Origin: JAKVCB01 sp965243695
Lineage (GTDB): Bacteria > Planctomycetota > Planctomycetia > Pirellulales > Lacipirellulaceae
Direction of reading: 5' to 3'
DNA length: 64,000 nucleotides
Assembly (NCBI GenBank): GCA_965243695.1
Contig: CBDEWC010000047.1
Span: 443,010-507,009, forward strand
Below are positions 45,468-54,815 of this stretch, piece after piece. A program made the translations under genes and the position numbers. The notes below the pieces were generated by a model. It had not been told where the DNA came from. It saw only the letters and a program-made list of their open reading frames with translations, and made no database searches. Every line of letters begins with the position of its first letter. The first letter of the stretch is position 1.

Positions 45468-46928
45468 TCAGGTTCCGCAAAAAGTCGCGTGCACGACTTC
45501 CTCTGCCAGTGGGGCGGCTTCATACTCAGCGAACGTTGCCTGTGGGGTGAAGGGGTGCTGCAACACGTCGTTGAGTTGACCGAAGGGTTCAAAGTCGCCT
45601 CCGTTGGCGGCCGTGATCGCCTCCTCGATGCGGTGGTTGCGCGGGATAAAGACCGGGTTCGTCTGTCGCATCAAGGCAACGGCTTGACTGCGGTTTGCTT
45701 CGTGCAGGTGGGACCGCCAACCGGTCAGCCACGCCACGATTGCTGCGGGTTGTTTGAAAAGGCGAGTCACGGTGTCGTCACAGCCGCTTTCCAGCGCGTC
45801 GGAAAGATGGCGGAACACAAGCGTGAAGTCGGCTTCGCCCTCTGTCATCGCTGCCAGTAATGTTTCTGCCATGCTCCAATCACCGGCGTTACCACCTTCG
45901 AGGCCAATCTTCGCAGTGAAACGTTCCTGCAGTTCGGTTTCGTGGGTTTTCGCGAACGTGCCGAGAGCAGCTTCAGCGATGGCCACCGATTGTTTTGGAT
46001 CGTCGTCGAGCAGAGGGACCAGGGTCTCGGCGAAGCGAGTCAGATTCCAAAGCGCGATTGGGGCCTGGTTGGCAAAAGCGTACCGTCCCTGGTGGTCGAT
46101 CGAGCTGAATTTTTTCGCTGGATTGTAGATGTCCATAAAAGCGCATGGACCGTAGTCGATGGTCTCGCCTGAGACGGTCATGTTGTCAGTATTCATCACG
46201 CCGTGGATGAATCCAAGCTGCATCCAATGGGCGATCAGTTTGGCTTGTCGCTGAATGACTCCATCGAGCAGAGCGAGGTAGGAATTGTCGCTGTGCTGTG
46301 CGTCGGGATAGTGGCGCTCGATGACATAGTCGGCAAGAACCTTCAAGTTGTCGTTATCCTTGCGGGCGGCAAACCATTGAAAGGTGCCGATGCGAATGTG
46401 CGACTGTGCGACGCGGGTGAACACTCCGCCAGGTACGGGGCCCTCGCGGAATACGTTGTCGCCACTTGCTACCGCGGCGAGTGCTCGGGTCGTCGGCACA
46501 CCGAGGGCAGCCATCGCTTCGGAGACGATATATTCGCGCAAGACCGGGCCCAGCGCTGAACGTCCGTCGCCGCGTCGCGAGAAGGGTGTCGGTCCGGAGC
46601 CTTTGAGTTGGATGTCGTGGCGAACGCCATCCTGGCGGACGACTTCACCGAGCAGAATCGCACGGCCGTCGCCGAGTTGCGGCGAAAAACCACCGAACTG
46701 GTGTCCTGAGTAAGCCATGGCGAGAGGCTCAGAACCCTCCGCCCGCTGGTTGCCTGCAAGGATGGCAAGACCTTCTGGGGAATCGAGCCTGGAGACATCG
46801 ATCCCGAGCTCGGTCGCCAAATCGTGGTTCAGGCGGATCATGGACGGAGCGCTGACCGGAGTGGGTTCGATGGGCGCAAAGAAAGCATCCGGCAGACGAA
46901 TATAGCTATTGTCGAAGGGGATGGGCAT
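45468..46928 (-). CDS. selO: Protein adenylyltransferase SelO (YdiU family)
   Basis: Pseudokinase-fold enzyme that transfers AMP to protein hydroxyls and is linked to redox stress. Family motifs: YSGHQFGGFSPQLGDGRA, LKGSGPTPFSRRGDGR, REYIVSEAMAALGVPTTRAL, HGVMNTDNM with the metal-binding Asp and Asn, and DYGPCAFMD. It ends with TFCGT, where a Cys stands in the place of the selenocysteine of eukaryotic SelO. The ATG at 46928 gives the family N-terminus (MPIPFDNSYIRLP); the frame is open to 47042. The protein has 486 residues. Confidence 0.95.
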   Translation of the reverse strand: MPIPFDNSYIRLPDAFFAPIEPTPVSAPSMIRLNHDLATELGIDVSRLDSPEGLAILAGNQRAEGSEPLAMAYSGHQFGGFSPQLGDGRAILLGEVVRQDGVRHDIQLKGSGPTPFSRRGDGRSALGPVLREYIVSEAMAALGVPTTRALAAVASGDNVFREGPVPGGVFTRVAQSHIRIGTFQWFAARKDNDNLKVLADYVIERHYPDAQHSDNSYLALLDGVIQRQAKLIAHWMQLGFIHGVMNTDNMTVSGETIDYGPCAFMDIYNPAKKFSSIDHQGRYAFANQAPIALWNLTRFAETLVPLLDDDPKQSVAIAEAALGTFAKTHETELQERFTAKIGLEGGNAGDWSMAETLLAAMTEGEADFTLVFRHLSDALESGCDDTVTRLFKQPAAIVAWLTGWRSHLHEANRSQAVALMRQTNPVFIPRNHRIEEAITAANGGDFEPFGQLNDVLQHPFTPQATFAEYEAAPLAEEVVHATFCGT

Positions 46929-47373
46929 TAAAAAAACACTTTTGAGATGGGGTGAGTCAAGAAATCGAGGAAAGACGGGAGGAGTCCTTTCAGGAGCGTG
47001 GCCAGCGTTTGACGGATCGCAGGAGGAAAAACACCGAGCCAAGTCCTGGAGCTTATTTCTTTCCTTTGTACATCATGATTAGGTGTGGGCGAATAAGGCC
47101 AGAAAACCAGGTCGGGTGCAGGCGAATAAGACGGGAAATCCAGGGGCAGGACGAAAAACGCCCAGGATTTCGCACGGGGCAGGAAATATACATCAACGGA
47201 AAATCGCCGTAAAATACGAGTTTTCCGAACACGCAATCTACTCAATCTAGGCTGAGTAACGCAATCGTTTGCCACAGCTTCGTGGCCGAGGGAGTTTTTT
47301 TGCCTTTCGGAGGGGGAGATTCTGGGGAGACTCCACCGAAAAAAAATACATCGGGCCAGGCGATGGCGGGGCT
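46929..47373. other. Intergenic region between selO and the cold-shock gene
   Basis: No gene supported. It contains an imperfect tandem repeat of about 30 bases (ggtgtgggcgaataaggcc... and gggtgcaggcgaataagac..., from about 47081). The selO promoter should lie near its left end and the csp promoter at its right end. Confidence 0.5.
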
Positions 47374-47401
47374 TTGATCCGCTGGTCCAGACCGCTATAA
47401 T
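47374..47401 (+). promoter_or_regulatory. Sigma70-type promoter of the cold-shock gene
   Basis: ttgatc at 47374-47379 and a perfect tataat at 47396-47401 with a 16-base spacer. Transcription would start near 47408, leaving a 5' leader of about 75 bases before the ATG, in keeping with the structured leaders of cold-shock mRNAs. Confidence 0.65.
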
Positions 47402-47482
47402 CTGGGGACGTGCGATGCAGTCTTTTTTCGAACGTGTTGTTTCGGAAAGCATCGCGGAGTCTTTTTTTAGGAAGTGTGACGA

Positions 47483-47680
47483 ATGGCTGAAGGTACGATT
47501 AAACGACTGACGGACAAAGGATTTGGTTTCATTGAAACTGGAACAGACAAGGACATGTTTTTCCACAATTCTAACCTTGAAGGCGTGAGCTTCGACGAAT
47601 TGCGCGAAGGACAACGCGTCTCCTACACCGAGGGGCAGGGCCCCAAGGGACCACGCGCGGAAAACGTGACGTTGGTCTAG
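47483..47680 (+). CDS. cspA: Cold-shock protein (single CSD)
   Basis: A 65-residue nucleic-acid chaperone. RNP1 is KGFGFIE and RNP2 is DMFFHNS; the end reads GPKGPRAENVTLV. An agga-containing ribosome site (ttaggaagtg) precedes the ATG. A perfect terminator hairpin follows within 30 bases, and a sigma70-type promoter precedes it, so it is a single-gene transcript. The gene symbol is by family, not by proven orthology to E. coli cspA. Confidence 0.95.
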   Translation: MAEGTIKRLTDKGFGFIETGTDKDMFFHNSNLEGVSFDELREGQRVSYTEGQGPKGPRAENVTLV

Positions 47681-47707
47681 AACCAATACAAGATGATCTG
47701 AGGCAAC

Positions 47708-47741
47708 GAAGCCGGTGACTTGTCACCGGCTTCTTGCTTTT
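47708..47741 (+). terminator. Rho-independent terminator of the cold-shock gene
   Basis: Perfect 12-bp stem (gaagccggtgac / gtcaccggcttc) around a two-base centre, followed by ttgctttt. Confidence 0.85.
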
Positions 47742-47965
47742 GAAGAAGCAGGCCTGCAGGCCTATCTAAAAGGAAGTCTTTTTCCTGGAACTGGCGCCAG
47801 CAATCTAGCCATTGTTAACTCCATCCCTGAATTGGCCACCCTCTTTTGGGCCCTCTCCTTCGTTTGCCATGTTTTGCGATTGAAACGTTCATCCCGTTGG
47901 CTCGTGTGCCTGTTGAGCCTGGTCATTAAGTTTCTTGCCGTCTTGGCAGCAGCCTGGAGATTCCA

Positions 47966-48562
47966 ATGAAACAACCTGAGGATCAGGTGCTGACGATCGA
48001 GCTTGTACCTACGGGAGAGCGGCTCGCGATGTGGCGTACCAGGAACAGCAACGGTATTGAAGAGTTGCAGATGACCGGATGTCTGCCTGCTCATCAGCAA
48101 GGTCCGCCTCTCCATATTCACTTTCGTGAGGACGAGTACACAGAGGTCGTTGCCGGCACTCTGTCTGCTTCGGTTGACGGCAAGGATCTTGTCGTTGAGT
48201 CTGGTGGTTCCGCTCGTTTTCCCAAAGGCAGCGTGCACCGGTGGTGGAATGACGGTGACGAAGAGTTGGTATTTCGAGGCGTTGCCGCGCCGGCCGTTGA
48301 TTTGGACCGTTACCTTCAGGCATTGTTCGAGGTGATCAATGCAGCCGGGTCAAACCAGCCGTCAGTCTTCTATATGGCACATCTCATTTGTCGGCATCGG
48401 CATACACAAATGGCTTTAGGGGTGCCGCGTGGACTTCAGCGGGTGCTCTTCCCGATGGTCGTGGTCCTGGGGACGTTGCTTGGCAAATACCGAGGGACTG
48501 GCTGGCCCGGATGTCCAGAACGATGTACAGGTGGCCCGATAGTCTCGCCGGCTGATGCTTAG
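47966..48562 (+). CDS. Cupin-domain protein
   Basis: A 198-residue protein. The cupin barrel lies in residues 1-105. Motif 1 (PLHIHFREDEYTEVVAG) has two His and one Glu as metal ligands; motif 2 (FPKGSVHRWWN) supplies the third His. The C-terminal 90 residues include a hydrophobic stretch (LQRVLFPMVVVLGTLLG) that could anchor it to the membrane, a layout known in cupin proteins of unknown substrate. A short frame ending at 47969 overlaps its start by four bases but is not supported on its own. Its 3' end overlaps an antisense Tat-signal relic. Confidence 0.85.
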   Translation: MKQPEDQVLTIELVPTGERLAMWRTRNSNGIEELQMTGCLPAHQQGPPLHIHFREDEYTEVVAGTLSASVDGKDLVVESGGSARFPKGSVHRWWNDGDEELVFRGVAAPAVDLDRYLQALFEVINAAGSNQPSVFYMAHLICRHRHTQMALGVPRGLQRVLFPMVVVLGTLLGKYRGTGWPGCPERCTGGPIVSPADA

Positions 48563-48749
48563 CCAGATGCTGCAAGCCATCGGCGCTGGATCCATGCGCG
48601 ACGAAGTCTGGTCGCATGCTACTTTTTGGCTTGGTATCATTGCCAGGTGACGAGGGCTGACAGCCAACCGATCCAGCAGCACCGACGGCAGTGGCGTTTG
48701 CCGCGGCTGCGAGGAAATTGCGCCTATCGGTGATTTGACGATTGGACAT
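48384..48749 (-). pseudogene. Truncated gene with a Tat lipoprotein signal
   Basis: The minus-strand frame begins MSNRQITDRRNFLAAAANAT and then VGAAGSVGCQPSS: a twin-arginine signal (DRRNFL) followed by a lipobox-like VGC. Similar starts are seen on planctomycete dehydrogenases and hydrolases exported by Tat. After about 45 residues nothing resembles a protein domain and the frame overlaps the cupin gene on the other strand. I read it as the 5' remnant of a lost gene. Confidence 0.45.
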
Positions 48750-48914
48750 AGAAGAGAGCCACCGCTGCGGACGTGGGGAAAACATGCGTGATGCGGGCTA
48801 CGCATCATTACGGTCAACTCCGTCGGATCAATCGAGGTGAATTCAGTGGCTTTTAACGACGCAAGGATCAGGCCCTATGGACAATTTCGCTTGTAGACAT
48901 AAGGAGTTTTGTTT

Positions 48915-49670
48915 ATGCAACTCGATTTAAGTGGTCGCAAGATTTTAGTCACTGGAGGTTCTCGCGGGATTGGACGAGCATGCGCTGTGTCGCTGGCGCA
49001 AGAAGGGGCGGCCGTGGCGATCAACTACGTCAGTAACGACGCTGCCGCCGAGAGGACCTATCAAGAGTTGCTCGCGATTGGAGTAAAGGCTTACAGATTT
49101 AAGGCGGACGTAAGCGACCTTCAGGCGGTGCGCAATCTCCTGGCGGAGGTCAATGAAACCATGGGTCGGATTGATGGACTGGTCCACTCTGCTGGGATCT
49201 CTCTTCCTGATGACGCGGCATCCCCGGAAACGTGGGACCGAGTCATACGATCGCACTTGTACAGCACCTATTATCTTTGTCATGAAATCGTTGAAACCAT
49301 GAAGTCACAACGTTGGGGGCGAATTATCGCCATCGGTTCAATTGCCGGGAGGGGATCGGGCGCTTCTGCCTATTCCGTCGGAAAGGCAGCCCAAAGCCAC
49401 TATGTTCGAGGATTGGCACCAGCTTTAGGTCCATTCAATATTACCGCGAACGTCGTTTCTCCAGGTCGAGTCGCCACGGACATGATTCCTGGGACGCCAG
49501 AGGATTGGGCCGCGTTCGCCCGTGCACATATACCTGTGTATGGCAATCGCGATGACTATCCAGGCCCGGAACTGATAGGAGACGTTGTGTCCTTTTTGGT
49601 TTCGGAGCAGGGAAGTTACATCTCTGGTGCTGATTTGCCCGTCTGCGGAGCTGCGCACACGGGTTTATAG
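48915..49670 (+). CDS. SDR-family oxidoreductase (FabG-like)
   Basis: Short-chain dehydrogenase of 251 residues. The NAD(P) motif is TGGSRGIGRAC, then HSAGIS (variant of NNAG). The catalytic Ser is in IGSIAGRGSG, and the Tyr and Lys are in YSVGKAA. PGRVATDM fits the family, and the C-terminus has GSYISGADLPVCGA. An AAGGAG site at 48900 fits the ATG at 48915; a TTG at 48909 is less likely. The substrate is unknown. FabG itself usually lies with acyl-carrier genes, which are absent here, so a catabolic or secondary role is more likely. Confidence 0.9.
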   Translation: MQLDLSGRKILVTGGSRGIGRACAVSLAQEGAAVAINYVSNDAAAERTYQELLAIGVKAYRFKADVSDLQAVRNLLAEVNETMGRIDGLVHSAGISLPDDAASPETWDRVIRSHLYSTYYLCHEIVETMKSQRWGRIIAIGSIAGRGSGASAYSVGKAAQSHYVRGLAPALGPFNITANVVSPGRVATDMIPGTPEDWAAFARAHIPVYGNRDDYPGPELIGDVVSFLVSEQGSYISGADLPVCGAAHTGL

Positions 49671-50113
49671 TTTGGGGCAGGCACCTGTAAGTTGGGAGTC
49701 CACATAAGTTGGGAGTTCACAGAGCCATCCTCCCCATGTTGGGGGGGCGAACTCCTCCCGCACAGCGCACTGCTGTTGAGCGCATAGCATGTATTCGTTC
49801 CGATGACGAATGCTTGTTTCATGGGCACACAGGGTGGAATGCCCCTTTTACCGAGTCCAGGTTTAAGTCCGCGCCGAGACCGGGCTGATCGCTAAGCTCC
49901 AGGCAATGCCCGCGCCAATTAAGCGGGAATTGGTGAAAGGGGTCGTCGGACGATTTGCAACTGGTGGTATGTTCCAGCCGGAAGAAGTTGCGAACGGTCA
50001 TTGAAACATGCGTCCCGGTCAGGATTCGTTTGCAATCACCGGCACTGTTCCAGCAGGAGAGTGCGCCTACAATGAACAGTCATTAAGCATGCCGAAATGC
50101 ACTGGAGCTTTTC
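49671..50113. other. Intergenic region with a possible gene fragment
   Basis: 443 bases. A near repeat taagttgggagt occurs twice at about 49688-49720. On the minus strand, 49819-50001 reads FPLNWRGHCLELSDQPGLGA then DLNLDSV, which resembles the C-terminus of an enolase-superfamily (mandelate racemase-like) protein. That match is weak and only a fragment. Confidence 0.35.
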
Positions 50114-51181
50114 TTGAGATTTGTTGCGTTTTTCAAAAACCATGTGGTATTTTCAGCGGCTCTCCTGCTGTTGCCCCGCTCTGCGGTCGCGCTCCTGCCT
50201 TTTCCAGCCGAGGCTTTACCTGGGACAGAGATCAGTTCGAACTGGCCCTCCAATTTTGAACCCAGTGGAGCGGCCTGGCATACCGGTCTGGAGCGGTTGC
50301 TGGTTGCTCTGGATGATGGCTTTGTAGCCAGTATGGATCTGGACGGTTCGAACCTGACCAGTTGGGCGGTTGGCGGCGACTTGGAAGGAATTACGGTGGC
50401 TGACCCCAGCAGCCCTTTTGCCTATGTGGGCCTTGAAAACCCCGACAGCATTCTTGAACTGAATCTCAATACAGGCCAGGTTACCAGGACCTTTGACTTG
50501 ACTTCTTGGATGACAGGCCCCTCGAATCTAGGCTTGGAAGCGCTGACCTTCGTGCCGGATCCCGATAGTCCAGAAGGAGGTCTTTTTTATGCAGGACTCC
50601 AATACGACGGAACAATTTATTCTTTTCGCCTGCCCATTGCGTCGAGTTCTACGGCAACAACCGTCAGTTACCTGTCGACATTCACTCCCGTAGGAGGCCG
50701 TACAGACATCTCGGGTTTGCACTACGATGACAGAAATGAAGTCCTGTATGCGATCTTCGACATCTCAAACCGCCTACGCGCCATGGATGCAAACGGTACA
50801 TTCCTATCGGAGTGGACTCTCGCGGGCCAAAACCAGGAAGGGATTGCCATAGCAGGTGACCACCTCTTTATCACCGAAGATTCAGGCGATGTTGTGCGGT
50901 ATGAACCTTTTCCTTTTCTGACAACACTGAGTGCTGTCGACTTCAATGACGATGGCACGGTCGACGCTGCCGACTACACCCTTTGGCAAGATGGCCTGGG
51001 AGATACTACAGTCCAGGCCGACTACCTGCTCTGGGAAACACACTTTGGCGAATCGATTGCCAGCGGTTCAGAGGCAGGAAATGTCCCTGAAGCAGCCACG
51101 TTGCTGTTGGCTGTTGTGGGACTGGCGTCGGTTTTTATGAGCATGCGGCGCACGGTGCGCCGCGTCACCAATCTCGGGTAA
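50114..51181 (+). CDS. Secreted beta-propeller protein with dockerin-like and PEP-CTERM ends
   Basis: A 355-residue exported protein with a signal peptide (about 1-27). A propeller of the SdiA-regulated/esterase-like type follows (WHTGLERLLVALDDG, LEGITVADPSS, LGLEALTFVPD, ISGLHYDDRNEVLYAI, EGIAIAGDHLFITED). A dockerin-like pair (DFNDDGTVDAADYTLW and ADYLLWETHFGE) and a PEP-CTERM signal (NVPEAATLLLAVVGLASVF, then MRR) complete it. The Pro-Glu-Pro core is PEA here, a tolerated variant. It should be exosortase-processed and surface-linked. The first ATG-like start at 50114 (TTG) fits the signal. Confidence 0.85.
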   Translation: MRFVAFFKNHVVFSAALLLLPRSAVALLPFPAEALPGTEISSNWPSNFEPSGAAWHTGLERLLVALDDGFVASMDLDGSNLTSWAVGGDLEGITVADPSSPFAYVGLENPDSILELNLNTGQVTRTFDLTSWMTGPSNLGLEALTFVPDPDSPEGGLFYAGLQYDGTIYSFRLPIASSSTATTVSYLSTFTPVGGRTDISGLHYDDRNEVLYAIFDISNRLRAMDANGTFLSEWTLAGQNQEGIAIAGDHLFITEDSGDVVRYEPFPFLTTLSAVDFNDDGTVDAADYTLWQDGLGDTTVQADYLLWETHFGESIASGSEAGNVPEAATLLLAVVGLASVFMSMRRTVRRVTNLG

Positions 51182-51190
51182 CCCGTGGTG

Positions 51191-52720
51191 TCAATGGGTT
51201 ACATCTTCCGGAGTTGCTCTGAAGGTGTACAGGTCGGCCATTCTCAGGAAGAACTCCAGTCGCACGACGCGGCCTTGTAAATCATCGATGTGGCGTTCTT
51301 TCCACCGGACTCGGTGCGAGGTGCTGTCGCCGCGGAACGGAATGCTGTCCTTGTAGTCGAAGCCAGGAAGTGGCTTGCGGGACGAGTCGACAACGCGAAC
51401 TTTGAGTTCGCCTTGCTTCTCGTCCGGCAAAGTCGTATTGCAATTCACGTGCAGGTTGCCGCCAGGCCAGAGGAGTTTGCGCGTGCAGACAACGCCACCG
51501 TGTTCAGGACCGCGCAGGGACACAAAGCCTTCCTTGCGAATTGTCGCCAGGCCAATGCCAACCTTGTGGTTAACCTCATGGTGGGGACCGTCACTGCCCG
51601 CGTAGTAAATGTGCCACCGGTCGCCGACCTCGAGCCAGTCGGGGCAACCGAAGATCATACCATCGTCCCACGATCCTTCCGGCCCCAAGCCAATCAATGG
51701 GGGGCGACCGGGTAGGCGTTCAAAAACGCGACCATTGCGGCTGATGGCGAGGTGGGTTTCGATCAGTCCGGCCTTCAAGCGGTAGGGCCACACAAAGCCC
51801 CAGTAGATTCCACCCTGGTACCGCGTAGGCATGCCATAGAAAAAGTTGAAGCCGTCCACGGCCCCCCCAGGTGTGTCCGTTGCATCTTTCGCATCCGGGA
51901 TAAGAATGTTTTGTGTCCTCAGCGGCCATTCGGTCCACAGTTCCGTGTTTTCCAGGCGCGCGACCCGTCGTGTTGCTCCACGAGTCAGGTTGTCGGAGTC
52001 GCTGTAACGGTCCGTGGCGCGGGTGAACCACACGAAGATTTTCTGGACCGGGTCCCATACGATCGAGGCGTGTGTGTCTGGATGGAAATCGCTTCCGATG
52101 GGTGTGATACTGGCAGGATCCCAGTGAATGCAGTCGTTGGAACCGACCAGATTTACGCCCGTCGTCGTCACATAGTACATGACGTACTTGTATCCCCGGC
52201 GGTGTTCTTTGGGGACCGTAAGCAAATATTGCGAGTAAGTGGCTTTGCTGTCGGGACGGGGATCTTGCCAGCAAATGTTATTGTCCTGCGAGGCCCTCCA
52301 CTCGTAAAAGCCCAGGTTGGGTGTCTCCCAGTGGATGCCATCGGTCGATTGGGCGTAGGCAACTGCATACGTGTACTTAAGTGGCTTAAGGCTGTAGTAC
52401 CAGAAATCCTGGTAGAGCATCCGGTAGAGCTGTGCCTCCTCGTCCCAAACAACGTTCACGTAACCGCCCTGGCCGGGCAGAACCGGATTGGCCGGATGCT
52501 TGACAGGCGGATGCGCTATTCGCACGAAGACCTCTTCGCGTTTGCGCAGGGGCCAGCGGTTGTCGACCAGGTAGTCGTCCACAAAGAACTGCGTCGCGTG
52601 ACCGATTTCGATCGGTTCGGCCGGCAACACGGTATCCGCTTTGGCCAGGGAGAAGAGCGTGGTCAGAATCCCGCTAAAGGCGATTGCAGAGAGAGCAATC
52701 CTTGCGTTGTTGGTGGCCAT
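51191..52720 (-). CDS. Secreted five-bladed-propeller protein, GH43/GH32-like
   Basis: About 509 residues with a signal peptide (MATNNARIALSAIAFSGILT). The body has the repeating pattern of five-bladed propeller hydrolases: FFVDDYLVDN, VVWDEEAQLYRMLYQ, AYAQSTDGIHWETPNLGFYE, SIVWDPVQKIFVWFT, GCPDWLEVGDRWHIYYAGSD. Related planctomycete proteins are found beside sulfatases and glycosidases. The catalytic acids of GH43 or GH32 cannot be assigned with confidence by eye. Start chosen at the ATG at 52720 (52732 also possible); the frame opens at 52882 overlapping the upstream gene. It lies 130 bases after the gene at 52851, on the same strand. Confidence 0.75.
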   Translation of the reverse strand: MATNNARIALSAIAFSGILTTLFSLAKADTVLPAEPIEIGHATQFFVDDYLVDNRWPLRKREEVFVRIAHPPVKHPANPVLPGQGGYVNVVWDEEAQLYRMLYQDFWYYSLKPLKYTYAVAYAQSTDGIHWETPNLGFYEWRASQDNNICWQDPRPDSKATYSQYLLTVPKEHRRGYKYVMYYVTTTGVNLVGSNDCIHWDPASITPIGSDFHPDTHASIVWDPVQKIFVWFTRATDRYSDSDNLTRGATRRVARLENTELWTEWPLRTQNILIPDAKDATDTPGGAVDGFNFFYGMPTRYQGGIYWGFVWPYRLKAGLIETHLAISRNGRVFERLPGRPPLIGLGPEGSWDDGMIFGCPDWLEVGDRWHIYYAGSDGPHHEVNHKVGIGLATIRKEGFVSLRGPEHGGVVCTRKLLWPGGNLHVNCNTTLPDEKQGELKVRVVDSSRKPLPGFDYKDSIPFRGDSTSHRVRWKERHIDDLQGRVVRLEFFLRMADLYTFRATPEDVTH

Positions 52721-52850
52721 TGGTCGGTGCATGTTATGGCGATGCTTGTGGTGGGCGCTTTTTTTTGGACGCCAAACGTCTCGGAGAAGTTTGGCGTTAC
52801 GAGGTTGGTATCGGTGATTCGGTTGCAGGCAATGCAATCGGAGTTGGAAC

Positions 52851-54554
52851 TCAGTCATCGATCGTGTCGTACATGGGAGCATAAATTCCCCTGGGGCTCA
52901 TGGCGACGATGGTGTCGCCCTCCAGCACGAAACGGTATCGTTTGTGATCGACCCACTCCTGTTGTTCGCGTCGAACCAGCGGATAGGTCACGTCCAACTG
53001 CGTACCTTTGTTTTGAAGGAGGGTAACCGCCCACGAGCCATCACGGTTAAATGGGATGGGCCTTCCGTCGACGGCAATCTTCAATTTCTCCCAGGGTAAC
53101 CACGAAGGTTTGCGAAACCAGAGGCTCGACTTGCGTTTCAGGGTGACCGCCACGCGCCCTTCAAGTGGTATCCGACTCTCGACCCGTGCCGAATCGGTTT
53201 CGCGAGAGAACGCCATGTTGATTCGTACTGCCGACTTGTCGTCAGTAATGATGTTGTGGTGCACGGCCCATAGACACTGGACTCCACCCTGGGTGATGTC
53301 GAGAATGTCGGAGCCCGCTCCGGGGATGTGCCGATCGGTAACCCCCGGAAACCCCCAGCCGCCGACGGCAAGCACGGGAAAAGCCTTAAGTGCTTTCTTC
53401 GGTGCTCCTGCGGGCCGATGAAACTCCTGCCCCATTAGCCACTGGCTCGGAAGCACATGGCTCCGCACCATTCGCTCTGCCACCTCAAAATACTGCGGAT
53501 GTCCCATCTGTCCGAGATGGATCGCAGTCTGAATCATGTCTCCGGTGTTGTTGATCTCTCCTCGCCCGACGATCTGTGCCCGCCAGACATTCTCATTCGA
53601 CCAGCCGAAACTGCTTCGACTGGCAGCCAGACCCACGTCGAAAATCTTGCGTGCGTGTTCCAGTGGTTCCGGTTCGCCAGTCAGAACGGCAAACGCAGCA
53701 AGCCCGTGGACCGTACCCGTGATTGAATGCGTGTGACTTCCCGAGTCCTGGAGTAGCCGGCCATCGTCAGAAAAGCATTGAGAACGCACGCGGTAGACAA
53801 AACGCCTGGCAAGTTCGAGGGCTCTTTCGTCATGGGTATGGCGATAGACTTGAGCCAGTGCCATGATGAGCCGGCCGCGATCAACCGTCGTGGCCTGCGG
53901 ATATTCGAATCCATTTTCTTCGACCGGGTCGTAGCGGAGATCGCCCTGGTCTGTGAAGGCGGCCGGTCCATCCGATTGGGAGTTTGCCGCCAGCAGGGGG
54001 ATTTGGGCAATCACTTGTGGGCGATAGGCGCCATCCTCGTCGGTAATTTCCAGGAGGGTGTTGAGAAGCTTTTTCAGACGTTCTGTCGCTTGCTGGTCGT
54101 CCCGGTGTATTGCCAGTTCGAGTAAAGCCTGGACGGCTTCGCGAATGTTATGGGCCGAACATGCAGTTTTCTTCAGCTTCGGATCGTACGCGGCGGGGAA
54201 ACCGGCTTCATTGTCTACCGTGGCAAAGAGTACGCCTCTTAGTGTGTTTAGCGTCTTCGGGGGAGTCCGTTTGCCGGTCACCGATTCCGCCTTAAGAAGG
54301 CCATCGATGGCACGGCCCACATTGTGGGTTGTGTCCATGGGAAAGCTGTGCCCCCCCTCGCGCACTTCTTTTTCAGGATCGAACCCAGACATGCGCACCG
54401 TCCAGCGAACCATGTTGTCAGTAGCCTGCTCAACGTGCCAGGTGAGGTCTGTCGGAACAGGAACTGGTTCTGCGGGCACTTGCTGTAGGCCGGCCCCATG
54501 GGTCAGCAAGAGAGCAGCAACCATCCAGGAAGGAATGAAATGTGGTGGGTTCAC
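52851..54554 (-). CDS. Secreted (alpha/alpha)6-type protein homologous to modules 2/3 of the giant GH127 protein
   Basis: A 567-residue exported protein with a signal peptide (about 1-28). It shares the order of motifs with modules 2 and 3 of the 1718-residue protein: THNVGRAIDGLL (H-x-I/V-G-R), CSAHNIREAVQALL, SHTHSITGTVHGLA (H-x-H-S-x-x-G-T), GRGEINNTGDMIQTAI, SHVLPSQW, GGWGF, and a C-terminal beta-sandwich with LWFRKPSWLP. The repeated helical pairs point to an (alpha/alpha)6 barrel. No zinc-Cys centre of GH127 is present. Activity is unknown. It sits between a PHP metallohydrolase and a propeller protein on the same strand, likely one operon. Confidence 0.75.
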   Translation of the reverse strand: MNPPHFIPSWMVAALLLTHGAGLQQVPAEPVPVPTDLTWHVEQATDNMVRWTVRMSGFDPEKEVREGGHSFPMDTTHNVGRAIDGLLKAESVTGKRTPPKTLNTLRGVLFATVDNEAGFPAAYDPKLKKTACSAHNIREAVQALLELAIHRDDQQATERLKKLLNTLLEITDEDGAYRPQVIAQIPLLAANSQSDGPAAFTDQGDLRYDPVEENGFEYPQATTVDRGRLIMALAQVYRHTHDERALELARRFVYRVRSQCFSDDGRLLQDSGSHTHSITGTVHGLAAFAVLTGEPEPLEHARKIFDVGLAASRSSFGWSNENVWRAQIVGRGEINNTGDMIQTAIHLGQMGHPQYFEVAERMVRSHVLPSQWLMGQEFHRPAGAPKKALKAFPVLAVGGWGFPGVTDRHIPGAGSDILDITQGGVQCLWAVHHNIITDDKSAVRINMAFSRETDSARVESRIPLEGRVAVTLKRKSSLWFRKPSWLPWEKLKIAVDGRPIPFNRDGSWAVTLLQNKGTQLDVTYPLVRREQQEWVDHKRYRFVLEGDTIVAMSPRGIYAPMYDTIDD

Positions 54555-54815
54555 AGCGGTTCTTGCCTTAGAAGGCTATTTGCCTGGTGGTGATTTGTCG
54601 ACTTGAGGTGACCACCACCATTCTAGACTGTCCGGTTCGTTAAATTGCCAAATTCGAGTGACATTTTCCCGGAGGAGATCTTCTTTCGTTCCGATTGCGG
54701 ATTTTCTTGTCGAAGAACACCGAATCCCTGCATCTCATCCCTACATCTCGATGTTCTCACTCGACCGGAGGCCAACAGCGGCAGAGGGTTTGTGTCCACT
54801 TGTGCAGTTTTAATT

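Noticed and set aside
46928..47686. 252-codon minus-strand frame across the csp gene
   Set aside because: It covers the csp promoter, gene and leader in antisense, and its translation has no recognisable feature.
47715..47969. 84-codon hydrophobic frame overlapping the cupin start by four bases
   Set aside because: It begins inside the cold-shock terminator hairpin, lacks a ribosome site and resembles no family. The four-base overlap may be chance.
51752..53026. 424-codon open frame on the plus strand
   Set aside because: Antisense to the propeller gene and the start of its neighbour. These minus-strand genes have signal peptides and domains; this frame has neither.
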